The notes under the pieces are model-generated. The model was not told where the DNA came from, searched no databases, and saw only the letters and a program-made list of their open reading frames with translations. 13,328 nt of DNA, taken from contig JAOAIA010000037.1 of NCBI GenBank assembly GCA_026414955.1, positions 1 to 13,328 of the forward strand, read 5' to 3'. The position numbers and the translations under genes are program-made. Origin of the DNA: Candidatus Bipolaricaulota bacterium. Its GTDB lineage: Bacteria > Bipolaricaulota > Bipolaricaulia > RBG-16-55-9 > DRXL01. Positions 6,071-13,328 of the stretch are shown here, in pieces. Positions within the stretch are counted from its first letter, which is position 1, and every line of letters begins with the position of its first letter.

Positions 6071-9000
6071 ATGGTGCATAGGACTGTGAGAACTGTAACA
6101 ACGCTCTGGCTCTGTCTTCTGATGGGCTTGGCGGTATTGGTCTCGGCCCAAGAAGAGACGCCCGAAGAGCAGCCTCCCGACGAGGAGACGCTCTCCGTCA
6201 ATTATTTTGGCGAGCTAGGGTGGACGGTCAAATACGGGTTAGGGGATTCGCGCGAGCTGTCTCGGCACGGCTATGCGAATCAGGTGCTCTTTGAGCAATA
6301 TATCGCGCTGACGCTCGACGCTGGGGTGCAAATAGACTGGCCCATCTCTGGAGTGCTGCGTGTCAGCGCCCAGCTCGACAATCGCAAAGCGAATAACTTG
6401 CAGAGCTTCAAGCTGGGGTACAAAGCCCAGACAGTCGAAGCGGCATTCGAGGACTTCTCGATGCGCGCAGGGAGCTCCGACTTCGTGGCCACGGATAGAT
6501 TGCTCAAGGGTTTGCGTTTCAGTTGGGATATCTCCGAGGCGATGCAGCTCGCTGGAAAGTTCGCCCGTGTCGAGGGCATCTCCCAGGTGCGCATCTTCCG
6601 CGGCAACACCAGCCAGCAGATCGTCGAGTTCACGCTGAATGATCCGGAGCGCCCCTGGCTCGAAGCGACGTATCAGAGAAATCTCAAGGGATTAGAATAC
6701 GTTCAGGTGCGCAGCTATGTCCCCGGCTTTACTGCGGTCTCGCTGCACTTCGAGCTCACGCCTGAGCTGCGCACCCTGCTCACCAATTACGGCTTAGACT
6801 ATCTGATCGGGATCATCGAAGACGACCCTGAACCAGAAGTTGCCGCTGAACTCTATGACGTCATTGTCGAGAACGGCTCGCATACCCTCGTGCTCAAGCG
6901 TCCTACACTCGAACTCTTGCGGGATCAGATCCACACCTATATCACGGAATATAATGACGAACACAATCTCTTCGACGAGAACGCGAAAGAATACCCCTTC
7001 GGCGAAGGGACCGACTACGAACAGGGCTTTCTCAAAAATCTCAGCAAGCTCGTGCGACTGAGCACACCCGAGGAGACGTTCTCGCTAGAGAGCGTCAAGC
7101 GCGGGCGCTTCTTCTATCTAGGCTCCGAGAGCGTCAAAGAAGAGACTATCACCATCGAGATCAAGCGTCAGGGGACGTATCTGCAAGTACCCGATCCCGA
7201 TCTCCCGCAATTTCGGTTTGCGCTCTTCCCCGACCAAGGGATCATCGCGCTCGACTTCCCCGAAGAGTTTTTCACCAATCCCCAGAGCGCCGTGCGCGTG
7301 ACATTCGATTACACTGTGCCTGGGGGCTTCTATATGCTGGGTTTAGCAGTCTTACAGAACAGCGAGCGCGTCTACCTCAAGCGCGAGGGCGAGCAAGATT
7401 TTAAGCTGCTCAAACGCGATCAGGACTACCAGATAGACTACGAGACTGGGGCGCTCCTGCTCCTGCCCCCTTATGACGCGCTCGGCGACCAAGACGAACT
7501 GAAGATCGAATATGAACTGCTGCGCGGTGGCTTGGGCGGAGCGGCTGAGCATCAGCGCGTCTTCATGGGGCTGTCGTACCAATGGACGCCGTGGCCGTTC
7601 TTCAGGCTCTCGCTCGACGCGCTCCGCGCGTTTGATACCCCGCCCTCGGAAGAGAACAGGGATCGCCTGCGCACCATGCCCAACACGCACTCGGTCTTGG
7701 GCTTGGGAGCACAGCTCACTTTAGGCGATCTCACGGCTGATCTCAAGCTCGGCTACACCGAAAATATCTTTCCCACGGTGCCCTTCAGCGGAGCGCACAT
7801 ATCCCATACTAACGAGAGGCTGAATCAGCGCAACCGCGTCAACGTCATCGCTGGGCTGACGTTTGAAGGGCGGCGCATCATGCTCTTTGGGCACCAGAAC
7901 GGGCTATTGGTCTATGACGGCTCGCGCTGGCAGGAGTTCACGACCAAGCACGGGATGAGCGGGCGTGGCGTGCGCGGCATCGCCATTCAGAGAAATACCG
8001 TGCTGCTAGCGACTGAGTTGGGGCTCTCTCTGGTGAAGCTCGACCCCGGCCGCCCGGTGCTCGAGAGCCTCGCCAAGCCCATCAATTGGAAGAGCTTCTA
8101 CAGCGTAGACGGCCTCCCTCACAACGAGACCTACGATGTCTTGATAGACCGGTCGGGCACGGTCTGGGTGGGCACGAGAGGGGGCTTGGCTCGCGTCTCG
8201 TTAACTCAGATCACCGAGAAGAGCGCGTGGAAAGTCTTCAAGAAGAGCACCACGCCGACGCTCAAAAGCGAAGCGATCAAGAGGCTCGCCAGCGACGGCA
8301 CGCAGCTCTATCTGGGCACCGATGTAGGACTCATGGTCTATGACCCTGAAACGGAGCAGTTCAGCGAGATCGCCGAGCTACGCGGCCAAGAGATTTTAGA
8401 TCTCGCAGCGTCGGGAACGACGGTCTATGTCGCAACAGCGCGGGGCATCTATGAGCTGTCCAACGGCGTTGGGGTCGGCTGGCGCATCGCAGATCTCAAA
8501 GTGCACGCGCTCGCGATGCAGGACACAGAACTCTGGTACGGCACGGAGATCGGGCTGTTTCGGCTTGGCTCCGACGCCCCTATAATACAAGAGTATGAGA
8601 TCACTGCTATTGAGAGGAACGCGCGTTCGGAGCAACTGTGGGTCGGCCCACGAGCGAGCGCCCTCTTCGAGATGCCCTTGTGGGAGATAGACGCGTCGGG
8701 TCTTGTCAAGGCCCGCACGCAGGCCGAGACACGCCTGAACGGCCGAGACGAATTTCGCTTTGAAGACATCCCCGCCGACAAGAACACCGATCACGGCTGG
8801 CTTGTTCAGCTCTCGGCTGAGTATAAGCTTGGCTCGCTGGAGATCACAGCGCTTCTAGAGGGCATCACGCCGCAATTTTTGGCGATCGGGCAAGAGAGCC
8901 GTCGGGACGCGCAAAGACTTACTCTGAGCGCAAGCTGGCCCGTCTCGCCCTCGCTCTCTCTCGCGGGCGATCACGTGATGAGTTTAGCCGGGGGTTGGCG

Positions 9001-10249
9001 CACTTTTATCATCACTGATACTGTTCGAGTCAGTTGGAAGCCCTGGGAGGCCGGGCCTGCTCTCTCTAGTACACTCGCGCTGGAGCTGACTGACAGAGAC
9101 CTCCACGATCGCTCTGTGGGCTTCGATATGACCAAGCTCACGCTGAACCTCAAAGGCGATCACAAGATGGACGCGAGCGGCCTTCTGCCCTTAGCACAAG
9201 AGATGACACTGGGAGGAACCTATGACGGGCTGCTCACGCTGGCGCGCTTCGGACGCTCGCTGCTCGACTCGAAAGTGGGCTTCACCGTTGGATTAGCTCT
9301 GACGCCCAGCTTAAAGCTGCGTGGCTCCGTCACGTTAGGCGACCGCATCACGTTCGGGGCGCAGCGCCTCCCCGGAGACTCCGAGCTCAGCTACACCCTC
9401 GGCGGCGATTGGCAGTATAATGTGGGCTTCGGGCAGCTCACGACCAGCTACACCCGGACAACGCGGCTGCGCGCCGGACGCGGCTCGCTCGACGAGAACG
9501 CTTCACTCAATATGCGGTTCAGCGATCTGACACTGAGCGGGATAAAACTTTCGCCAACGCTCGCGCTCTCTGGGCGGCGCACGACGAGCATCGGGAGCAC
9601 GCCCCCCACCGGCACGTTGACTCTTACGGCGGAAGGGCGCACACCCTTCTCGTGGCAGACGCTCTCTGGCTCGCTCAGTACACGCCATACGTTCTCGACC
9701 GACGTGCGCTCGTTGCGGGATTCGCTCAAGCATGAGATCACAACGTCGCTGGCCTGGGCGCTCAGCCCGCAGCTCCAGCCAAGGCTCGAACTCGGCTTGA
9801 CGCTGGACACGCTGACGCACCCCACGCTGGGCAGCAAGCAGACAGTGCGTCCGCGCGCACGGCTCTCTCTCGACTGGACCCCTGCTACGCTCTGGAAGAC
9901 CGGCGCTGATCTCTTCTGGCAGATGACGCTGAGCGAGCGCGAGCGCACCACTACGTTCGAGCTGGGTGGGCGTGTCTCATGGGACCCCCTGGATGAACTC
10001 TCTTTGAGCTTCGACGCGCGCGCCTCGCTCGACCTTGGAAGACGTGATCAGAGGCCGATCAGTGCTGCAACCTGGGAGATGAGCATACAGGGTGAATACG
10101 AGTTGGGCACCGTGTGCGCTCCAGCCCTGGAGGGCAGCGATTGCTCCTTCTCGGCCACGCTGGGGTACTCAGGGCGGCTCGACCACCGTATCGCCGTGCC
10201 GTTTGGGCAGGGGATTTTCGCTCAAGCCCAGCTGGGCTTGAATTTTTAG
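6071..10249 (+). CDS. Giant outer-membrane beta-barrel protein with internal beta-propeller (SprA-like candidate)
   Basis: 1392 residues from ATG 6071, with GGGAGG four bases upstream. Residues 1-26 are a signal peptide (VSA-QE cut). Residues about 45-590 are mostly barrel-like strands, with a more helical acidic stretch at about 225-345 and a block at about 430-485 of the form VYL..., DYQIDYETG, DELKIEYEL. That block and the following FMGLSYQW...PNTHSVLG segment recall SprA/Sov of type IX secretion, though weakly. Residues about 600-870 contain six or seven Reg_prop-type blades; the clearest is GLPHNETYDV followed by DRSGTVWVGTRGGLARV. Residues about 905-1392 are again long alternating strands, ending in AQLGLNF, a fitting BAM signal. 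SprA is usually over 2000 residues, so this would be a small or distant form. It could instead be an unrelated large porin or receptor. It sits directly after the porV-like gene. Confidence 0.72.
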   Translation: MVHRTVRTVTTLWLCLLMGLAVLVSAQEETPEEQPPDEETLSVNYFGELGWTVKYGLGDSRELSRHGYANQVLFEQYIALTLDAGVQIDWPISGVLRVSAQLDNRKANNLQSFKLGYKAQTVEAAFEDFSMRAGSSDFVATDRLLKGLRFSWDISEAMQLAGKFARVEGISQVRIFRGNTSQQIVEFTLNDPERPWLEATYQRNLKGLEYVQVRSYVPGFTAVSLHFELTPELRTLLTNYGLDYLIGIIEDDPEPEVAAELYDVIVENGSHTLVLKRPTLELLRDQIHTYITEYNDEHNLFDENAKEYPFGEGTDYEQGFLKNLSKLVRLSTPEETFSLESVKRGRFFYLGSESVKEETITIEIKRQGTYLQVPDPDLPQFRFALFPDQGIIALDFPEEFFTNPQSAVRVTFDYTVPGGFYMLGLAVLQNSERVYLKREGEQDFKLLKRDQDYQIDYETGALLLLPPYDALGDQDELKIEYELLRGGLGGAAEHQRVFMGLSYQWTPWPFFRLSLDALRAFDTPPSEENRDRLRTMPNTHSVLGLGAQLTLGDLTADLKLGYTENIFPTVPFSGAHISHTNERLNQRNRVNVIAGLTFEGRRIMLFGHQNGLLVYDGSRWQEFTTKHGMSGRGVRGIAIQRNTVLLATELGLSLVKLDPGRPVLESLAKPINWKSFYSVDGLPHNETYDVLIDRSGTVWVGTRGGLARVSLTQITEKSAWKVFKKSTTPTLKSEAIKRLASDGTQLYLGTDVGLMVYDPETEQFSEIAELRGQEILDLAASGTTVYVATARGIYELSNGVGVGWRIADLKVHALAMQDTELWYGTEIGLFRLGSDAPIIQEYEITAIERNARSEQLWVGPRASALFEMPLWEIDASGLVKARTQAETRLNGRDEFRFEDIPADKNTDHGWLVQLSAEYKLGSLEITALLEGITPQFLAIGQESRRDAQRLTLSASWPVSPSLSLAGDHVMSLAGGWRTFIITDTVRVSWKPWEAGPALSSTLALELTDRDLHDRSVGFDMTKLTLNLKGDHKMDASGLLPLAQEMTLGGTYDGLLTLARFGRSLLDSKVGFTVGLALTPSLKLRGSVTLGDRITFGAQRLPGDSELSYTLGGDWQYNVGFGQLTTSYTRTTRLRAGRGSLDENASLNMRFSDLTLSGIKLSPTLALSGRRTTSIGSTPPTGTLTLTAEGRTPFSWQTLSGSLSTRHTFSTDVRSLRDSLKHEITTSLAWALSPQLQPRLELGLTLDTLTHPTLGSKQTVRPRARLSLDWTPATLWKTGADLFWQMTLSERERTTTFELGGRVSWDPLDELSLSFDARASLDLGRRDQRPISAATWEMSIQGEYELGTVCAPALEGSDCSFSATLGYSGRLDHRIAVPFGQGIFAQAQLGLNF

Positions 10250-10252
10250 AGT

Positions 10253-11371
10253 ATGTCATTTCTGGGTCTGATTCTCAAGAATCTGTGGCGCCACAGGATT
10301 CGCAGTCTCTTAGCGATCACGGGGATCAGTCTGGGGATTGCGACGATCATCGCGTTGGGGGCTATCGCCGACGGCATGGAACAGAACTTAATCGCGACGC
10401 TGCGCTCCGGCAAAGCAGACTTCTCTATCGGGCAAGCGCATGCTCCCATGATCGTGCTCAGTTCGGTTCCCGAAGCGCGGCTCTACGAGATCGCGCGCTG
10501 GCCAGAGGTTGGGCAAGCCGTGGGGGCGCTCGTGGCGTTTGCCAGCTTCCCTGGGAACCCCTATTTTCTCACGATGGGCATCGAGCCTGAGGCCTTCGAG
10601 CTGGGCGGCGTCACACTCTTAGCAGGGCGCCCTTTTTCTAAGAATGCCGAAGACGAGGTGCTCCTGGGGAAGATCGCTGCGAACACGCTCGCGCTCAAGC
10701 CCGGCGACTCTGTCGAGATCGATCTGAAAAAATTTCGGGTCGTGGGGATTTACGAGACGGGCAATCTGTTGGAGGACGGCGGGGCGCTCCTGCCGCTACG
10801 CGCGCTGCAGGGCCTGAAAAATCGCCCTTCCGAGCTGACAGTCATTCTCGTCCGAGTCAACGAGGGTTTTTCGGTTGAAGCGGTCATGGCGCGAGTCGAG
10901 CGCGAATATGAAGGCTCTCTGATTCCGCTGCGCTCGGCTGAGGAGTTCAACAGAAACTACCAGAGCTTGCGCTTGGTGCGTGCGGGGAGCTGGCTCGTCT
11001 CGCTCCTAGCGTTGGTGATCGGTGGGATCGGCGTGATGAACACGATGATCATGTCGGTCTTCGAGCGCACCCGCGAGATCGGGATTTTGCGCGCCGTGGG
11101 CTGGCGGCGCGTGCGTGTTCTCGCACTGATCATGGGGGAATCGCTCGCGCTCGGCGCTCTGGCAGCTTTCGTTGGGACGTTCCTAGGCTGGAGTGGAGCT
11201 CGCGCGGTGACGCTGCTGCCACAAGTCCGTGGGCTGATCAGTCCCGTCTATGCGCCGGATCTCTTCGCCCAAGCGTTAATAATCGCGTTAGGAGTGGGGC
11301 TGGTGGGCGGACTCTATCCCGCATATCGCGCTTCGCACATCTCCCCCCAAGAGGCGTTACGGTATGAGTGA
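10253..11371 (+). CDS. ABC transporter permease, MacB/LolC/FtsX family
   Basis: 372 residues. Architecture is that of a four-helix FtsX/MacB permease: TM1 at about 17-37, a periplasmic MacB_PCD-like domain from about 40 to 240, then TM2 (about 246-268), TM3 (about 289-315) and TM4 (about 337-357). The ERTREIGILRAVG coupling segment follows TM2, and YPAYRAS...PQEALR ends the protein, both hallmarks of the family. Such permeases use cytoplasmic ATP hydrolysis to drive periplasmic events (lipoprotein release, export of peptides or drugs) rather than classic channel transport. ATG 10253 is 3 bases past the stop of the giant barrel gene and has no good Shine-Dalgarno, so coupled translation is likely. 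It overlaps the ATPase gene by 8 bases. No membrane-fusion protein gene is present in the window. Confidence 0.92.
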   Translation: MSFLGLILKNLWRHRIRSLLAITGISLGIATIIALGAIADGMEQNLIATLRSGKADFSIGQAHAPMIVLSSVPEARLYEIARWPEVGQAVGALVAFASFPGNPYFLTMGIEPEAFELGGVTLLAGRPFSKNAEDEVLLGKIAANTLALKPGDSVEIDLKKFRVVGIYETGNLLEDGGALLPLRALQGLKNRPSELTVILVRVNEGFSVEAVMARVEREYEGSLIPLRSAEEFNRNYQSLRLVRAGSWLVSLLALVIGGIGVMNTMIMSVFERTREIGILRAVGWRRVRVLALIMGESLALGALAAFVGTFLGWSGARAVTLLPQVRGLISPVYAPDLFAQALIIALGVGLVGGLYPAYRASHISPQEALRYE

Positions 11372-12101
11372 TCATATCGTCGTCGCACGCGATCTGGTCA
11401 AGACCTACGAGAACGGGCGTACCCGCGCCCTCGACGGCGTGACTCTAGAGATCAGGCGCGGCGAGTTCGTCGCCATCTGTGGGCCGTCAGGCTCTGGCAA
11501 GAGCACGCTATTGAATCTCATCGGGGCGTTAGACAAGCCCGATTCGGGAGAGCTGTATGTCGCTGGGGAAGATCTCATGCGCAGTCCTGGGGACTTAGCG
11601 CACTTTCGCGCCCGAAAAGTCGGGTTTATCTTTCAATTGCACAATCTCATCCCGTCGCTGACGGCTTTAGAGAACGTGCTCATTCCTACGTTGGGGGCCT
11701 CTCCCCCGTCCCCTCTCCTAAAGAGAGCGGGGAGATTCCCCTTCCCTTTAGGGGAGGGATTAGGGGACAGGTCTGACGCGCGCGCGCGTGAGCTTTTAGA
11801 GCGTGTCGGGCTTGGAGATAAAGCGCACCGTCGTCCGCCGGAACTTTCTGGGGGTGAGAGACAGCGCGTGGCCGTCGCCCGCGCTTTAGTGAATAATCCC
11901 GAAATCGTGCTCGCTGACGAGCCGACCGGCAACCTCGACTCCGAGACCGAAAAGCACGTGCTCAAGCTGCTGAAAGAGCTGCAGACCGAGCGAGGCGTCA
12001 CACTGATCTTGGTGACGCACGACCCGCGCGTGGCGCAGACAGCAGACAGGGTGATCGAAATCTTAGATGGGCGCGTTACCACTCCACTTTGTGGCCGGTG
12101 A
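11364..12101 (+). CDS. ABC transporter ATPase, MacB/LolD family, with palindrome-derived insertion
   Basis: 245 residues, partner of the permease whose 3' end it overlaps by 8 bases. Every ATPase motif is intact: Walker A GPSGSGKST (40-48), Q-loop Q91 (FIFQLHNL), signature LSGGERQRVA (161-170), Walker B IVLADEPTGNLD (181-192) and H-loop H219 (VTHD). Between the Q-loop and the signature, where LolD proteins usually have a short loop, residues about 112-138 are a Pro/Gly/Arg-rich stretch encoded by a nested palindrome (11708-11768). The reading frame is kept, so the gene should remain functional with an extended helical-domain loop. It is the last gene of the operon beginning at 2893. The following ATG at 12102 opens only a spurious frame. 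Confidence 0.93.
   Translation: MSDHIVVARDLVKTYENGRTRALDGVTLEIRRGEFVAICGPSGSGKSTLLNLIGALDKPDSGELYVAGEDLMRSPGDLAHFRARKVGFIFQLHNLIPSLTALENVLIPTLGASPPSPLLKRAGRFPFPLGEGLGDRSDARARELLERVGLGDKAHRRPPELSGGERQRVAVARALVNNPEIVLADEPTGNLDSETEKHVLKLLKELQTERGVTLILVTHDPRVAQTADRVIEILDGRVTTPLCGR
11708..11768. repeat. Palindromic element inserted in frame in the ABC ATPase gene
   Basis: Outer arms GTCCCCT (11708-11714) and AGGGGAC (11762-11768) enclose a C-rich first half containing CCCCTCTCC...GAGAGCGGGG and a second half containing CCCCTTCCC-TTTA-GGGGAGGG. The arms and inner hairpins resemble the C-rich palindromes of the protease gene. The element explains the extra loop of the protein relative to usual LolD/MacB ATPases. 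Confidence 0.75.
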
Positions 12102-12103
12102 AT

Positions 12104-12247
12104 GAAGCGGGCTTCCACCACCTGCGTGCCAACCATCTTGAGCTCGTCATGTACGATCTGTCGGATGAGTTGGGCCGGTTCCTCCACGGTCAAGTCTGAA
12201 TGGGTTACGCGCCAAGGGACGTGCAAAGGGTTGACGAGCTGGGGACC
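12104..12247 (-). pseudogene. Possible remnant of a minus-strand gene
   Basis: This short gap between two plus-strand genes reads openly on the minus strand after a stop at 12250-12248. It gives a protein-like stretch including VPWRVTHSDLTVEEPAQLIR and HDELKMVGTQVVEARF, with GC-ending codons like real genes nearby. There is only a TTG (12226) as a possible start and no Shine-Dalgarno. The frame continues as a shadow antisense to the ATPase, so the end has been lost or replaced. I do not recognise the family. It may be chance; the plus-strand frame here (12102-12467) looks even less like protein. Confidence 0.2.
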
Positions 12248-12284
12248 CTACAGAACTGCCCTTCCCCGTTCACGTGCTAGGGTG

Positions 12285-12290
12285 TATAAT
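12285..12290 (+). promoter_or_regulatory. -10 element for the lipoprotein genes
   Basis: A perfect TATAAT (12285-12290) precedes the lipoprotein gene at 12320. No good -35 is seen at 17 bases (TTCCCC at 12262-12267). Transcription would start near 12297, leaving a leader of about 23 bases that carries the G-rich Shine-Dalgarno AAGGGGGG (12304-12311). This suggests the lipoproteins are transcribed separately from the upstream operon. Confidence 0.5.
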
Positions 12291-12319
12291 GGAATCGTCA
12301 TAGAAGGGGGGTCAAACCA

Positions 12320-12895
12320 ATGTTCCAGCGGTTCATGGTATTTGGGTCTCTCACGGTGCTTATGCTCAGTGGCTGCGATCTCGCCCAGAGTCCAGAGCTA
12401 CCGCCGCTGCCACAAAGCTGTGACGCAGTGCCTTCCCGTCACGATTTCTTCTATGAGCCATACCTAAAAGTTGCCCAGCGCGTCCCAGCGTTTGGTGGTC
12501 TGTTCTTTGATGAGCAGAACAACAATATTATCTATGTCTATCTCACCGACCCCTCCCAGGAAGAAGCAGCCAAGCAAGCCATTCTTGAGGTCTTTTTCCG
12601 GCCCAACGATCCGTATCTTTCGCCGCGGGAGTTTCGCATCCTGCCGGCGCGCTACACCTTCGTGCAATTGACAAAGTGGTGGGAGTGCTTACCCGTCATC
12701 CGCGGTATGACTTCCAGCGGTCTGCAGGTGGACAAAAACCGCATCAGGATTGGTGTGGACAACACTTTGAGTGCCGCAAGAAGGCGCAAGGTGGTAGAAG
12801 CGATAGAGACTGTTTTGGAGAGATTAAGCATCCCACGGGAGGCAGTGATCATCGAATTCGAGGCGCCAGCGGTGCCTAAGATGGAGCAGCGATGA
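12320..12895 (+). CDS. Lipoprotein with protease-propeptide-like C-terminal domain
   Basis: 191 residues from ATG 12320, with a G-rich Shine-Dalgarno eight bases upstream. The signal peptide ends in a lipobox LSGC with the lipidated C19. The mature part has two alpha/beta-like halves: residues about 60-115 (GGLFFDEQNNNIIYVYLTDP) and about 120-185 (LQVDKNRIRIGVDN, then LSIPREAVIIEFEAP). The pattern of an acidic turn, NRI.IGV, a helix, and .IPREAV.IE resembles the repeated domain of alpha-lytic-protease or streptogrisin propeptides. That resemblance is a pattern judgement. The protein should sit in the inner or outer membrane facing the periplasm or the surface. It overlaps the next lipoprotein gene by ATGA, so the two are coexpressed. 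Confidence 0.8.
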   Translation: MFQRFMVFGSLTVLMLSGCDLAQSPELPPLPQSCDAVPSRHDFFYEPYLKVAQRVPAFGGLFFDEQNNNIIYVYLTDPSQEEAAKQAILEVFFRPNDPYLSPREFRILPARYTFVQLTKWWECLPVIRGMTSSGLQVDKNRIRIGVDNTLSAARRRKVVEAIETVLERLSIPREAVIIEFEAPAVPKMEQR

Positions 12896-13328
12896 AAAGA
12901 CCAAGATTCTTCCTAGCTAGCTTGCTCGTCGGCTTCGTAGCGCTCACAGGCCTGGTGGGATGTGTGACGAACAGCAATCCCCAAGGGCTTCTGCTGTGGC
13001 TGGAGATGCCCTCGGAAGTGAGCGCCGGCGAGACCGTGCCCTTGACCCTGAAGATCAACAATATCAGTGCTCGGCCTATCGTTTTAGGCCATGCCCGCCC
13101 TGCGTATAACTTCATCATCACAAGGCCCGACGGCACAGAAGTTTGGCGTTGGGCTACGGGTATTTTGGATATTCTCCTTGCGACGTCGGTGGCTCCAGGA
13201 GAAGAGCTAAGTTTTATGGCGGAGTGGGATCAAAGAGAGCTTCAGTGGGATGAGCGCCACGGCCCTGTCGAGGGTGATCTTGTGCCGCCGGGCACCTACT
13301 GGGTGCACGGGATCTTTCATGGTAATCT
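12892..13328 (+). CDS. Lipoprotein with BsuPI-like domain (runs off window end)
   Basis: 145 codons are visible, starting at ATG 12892 inside the ATGA overlap with the previous gene. A signal peptide ends in the lipobox LVGC (C24). From about residue 35 the sequence looks like an intracellular proteinase inhibitor (BsuPI) domain: a strand with VPLTLKINNISARPI, then NFIITRPDGTEVWRW, then a SVAPGEELSF strand, a short W-containing strand and VPPGTYWVHG. BsuPI of Bacillus subtilis inhibits an intracellular subtilisin; most family members in other bacteria are uncharacterised extracytoplasmic proteins. The 3' end is missing, so full length and any second domain are unknown. Confidence 0.78.
   Translation, partial: MKRPRFFLASLLVGFVALTGLVGCVTNSNPQGLLLWLEMPSEVSAGETVPLTLKINNISARPIVLGHARPAYNFIITRPDGTEVWRWATGILDILLATSVAPGEELSFMAEWDQRELQWDERHGPVEGDLVPPGTYWVHGIFHGN

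Noticed and set aside
8582..8587. TATAAT inside the giant barrel gene as an internal promoter
   Set aside because: No suitable -35 at 16-18 bases, and no gene start follows; another TATAAT near 9416 is likewise just Tyr-Asn codons.
11697..11777. Frameshift or assembly error in the ABC ATPase
   Set aside because: The frame and all motifs are intact on both sides, and the extra segment is an organised palindrome.
12105..12117. Terminator after the ABC ATPase gene
   Set aside because: Only a 5-bp GAAGC/GCTTC stem with a 2-base loop and no T-run follows.
12102..12467. 121-codon plus-strand open frame directly after the ABC ATPase stop
   Set aside because: Its translation is Ser/Arg/Cys-rich with no protein-like pattern, it has no ribosome site, and it overlaps the well-supported lipoprotein gene and its promoter.

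Overview
The window is GC-rich throughout (by eye, not computed) and comes from a diderm bacterium: it encodes an outer-membrane PorV-type barrel, a very large outer-membrane barrel, two lipoproteins and a MacB/LolCDE-type ABC transporter. Nothing seen fixes the taxonomy. The mixture (bacterial SmpB and initiator tRNA with encoded CCA, sigma70-like promoters, type IX-secretion-like parts outside an obvious Bacteroidota background) fits a candidate-phylum lineage such as Acetothermia/Bipolaricaulota, but this is a guess.

Layout. Positions 1-483 (minus strand) hold the start of smpB, an array of small triloop hairpin repeats, an elongator tRNA-Met(CAU) with its own promoter, a rho-independent terminator, and an initiator tRNA-fMet with a good promoter. 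A membrane-anchored DUF4352-like protein (580-1155, plus) converges on a minus-strand pair: a class V aminotransferase (1630-2784) followed by a small glycine-rich membrane protein (1130-1645). A compact region at 2824-2882 carries back-to-back promoters for the aminotransferase (minus) and for a long plus-strand operon.

That operon (2893-12101) has five tightly spaced or overlapping genes: a secreted subtilisin-like protease with a type IX-sorting-like C-terminal domain; a PorV/PorQ-family outer-membrane protein; a 1392-residue predicted outer-membrane barrel carrying a complete-looking two-component-regulator-type beta-propeller in its middle and vaguely resembling SprA/Sov; and an ABC permease plus ATPase pair. 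I read this as a candidate minimal type IX-like export module (cargo, shuttle, translocon) coupled to an ABC transporter. The cargo and PorV parts are well supported; the SprA relationship is inference. After a 218-base gap, which holds a possible gene remnant and a promoter, come two overlapping lipoprotein genes. The second looks like a BsuPI-type protease-inhibitor domain protein and runs off the window end.

A second theme is short palindromic repeats. C-rich CCCCTCCCC-type hairpins sit in frame inside three genes (the DUF4352-like gene, the protease twice, and the ABC ATPase between its Q-loop and signature motif). CTGAAG-core palindromes form the 5' end of the porV-like gene, and triloop hairpins separate tRNA-Met from smpB. 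In-frame residence inside genes resembles the behaviour known for Rickettsia palindromic elements.
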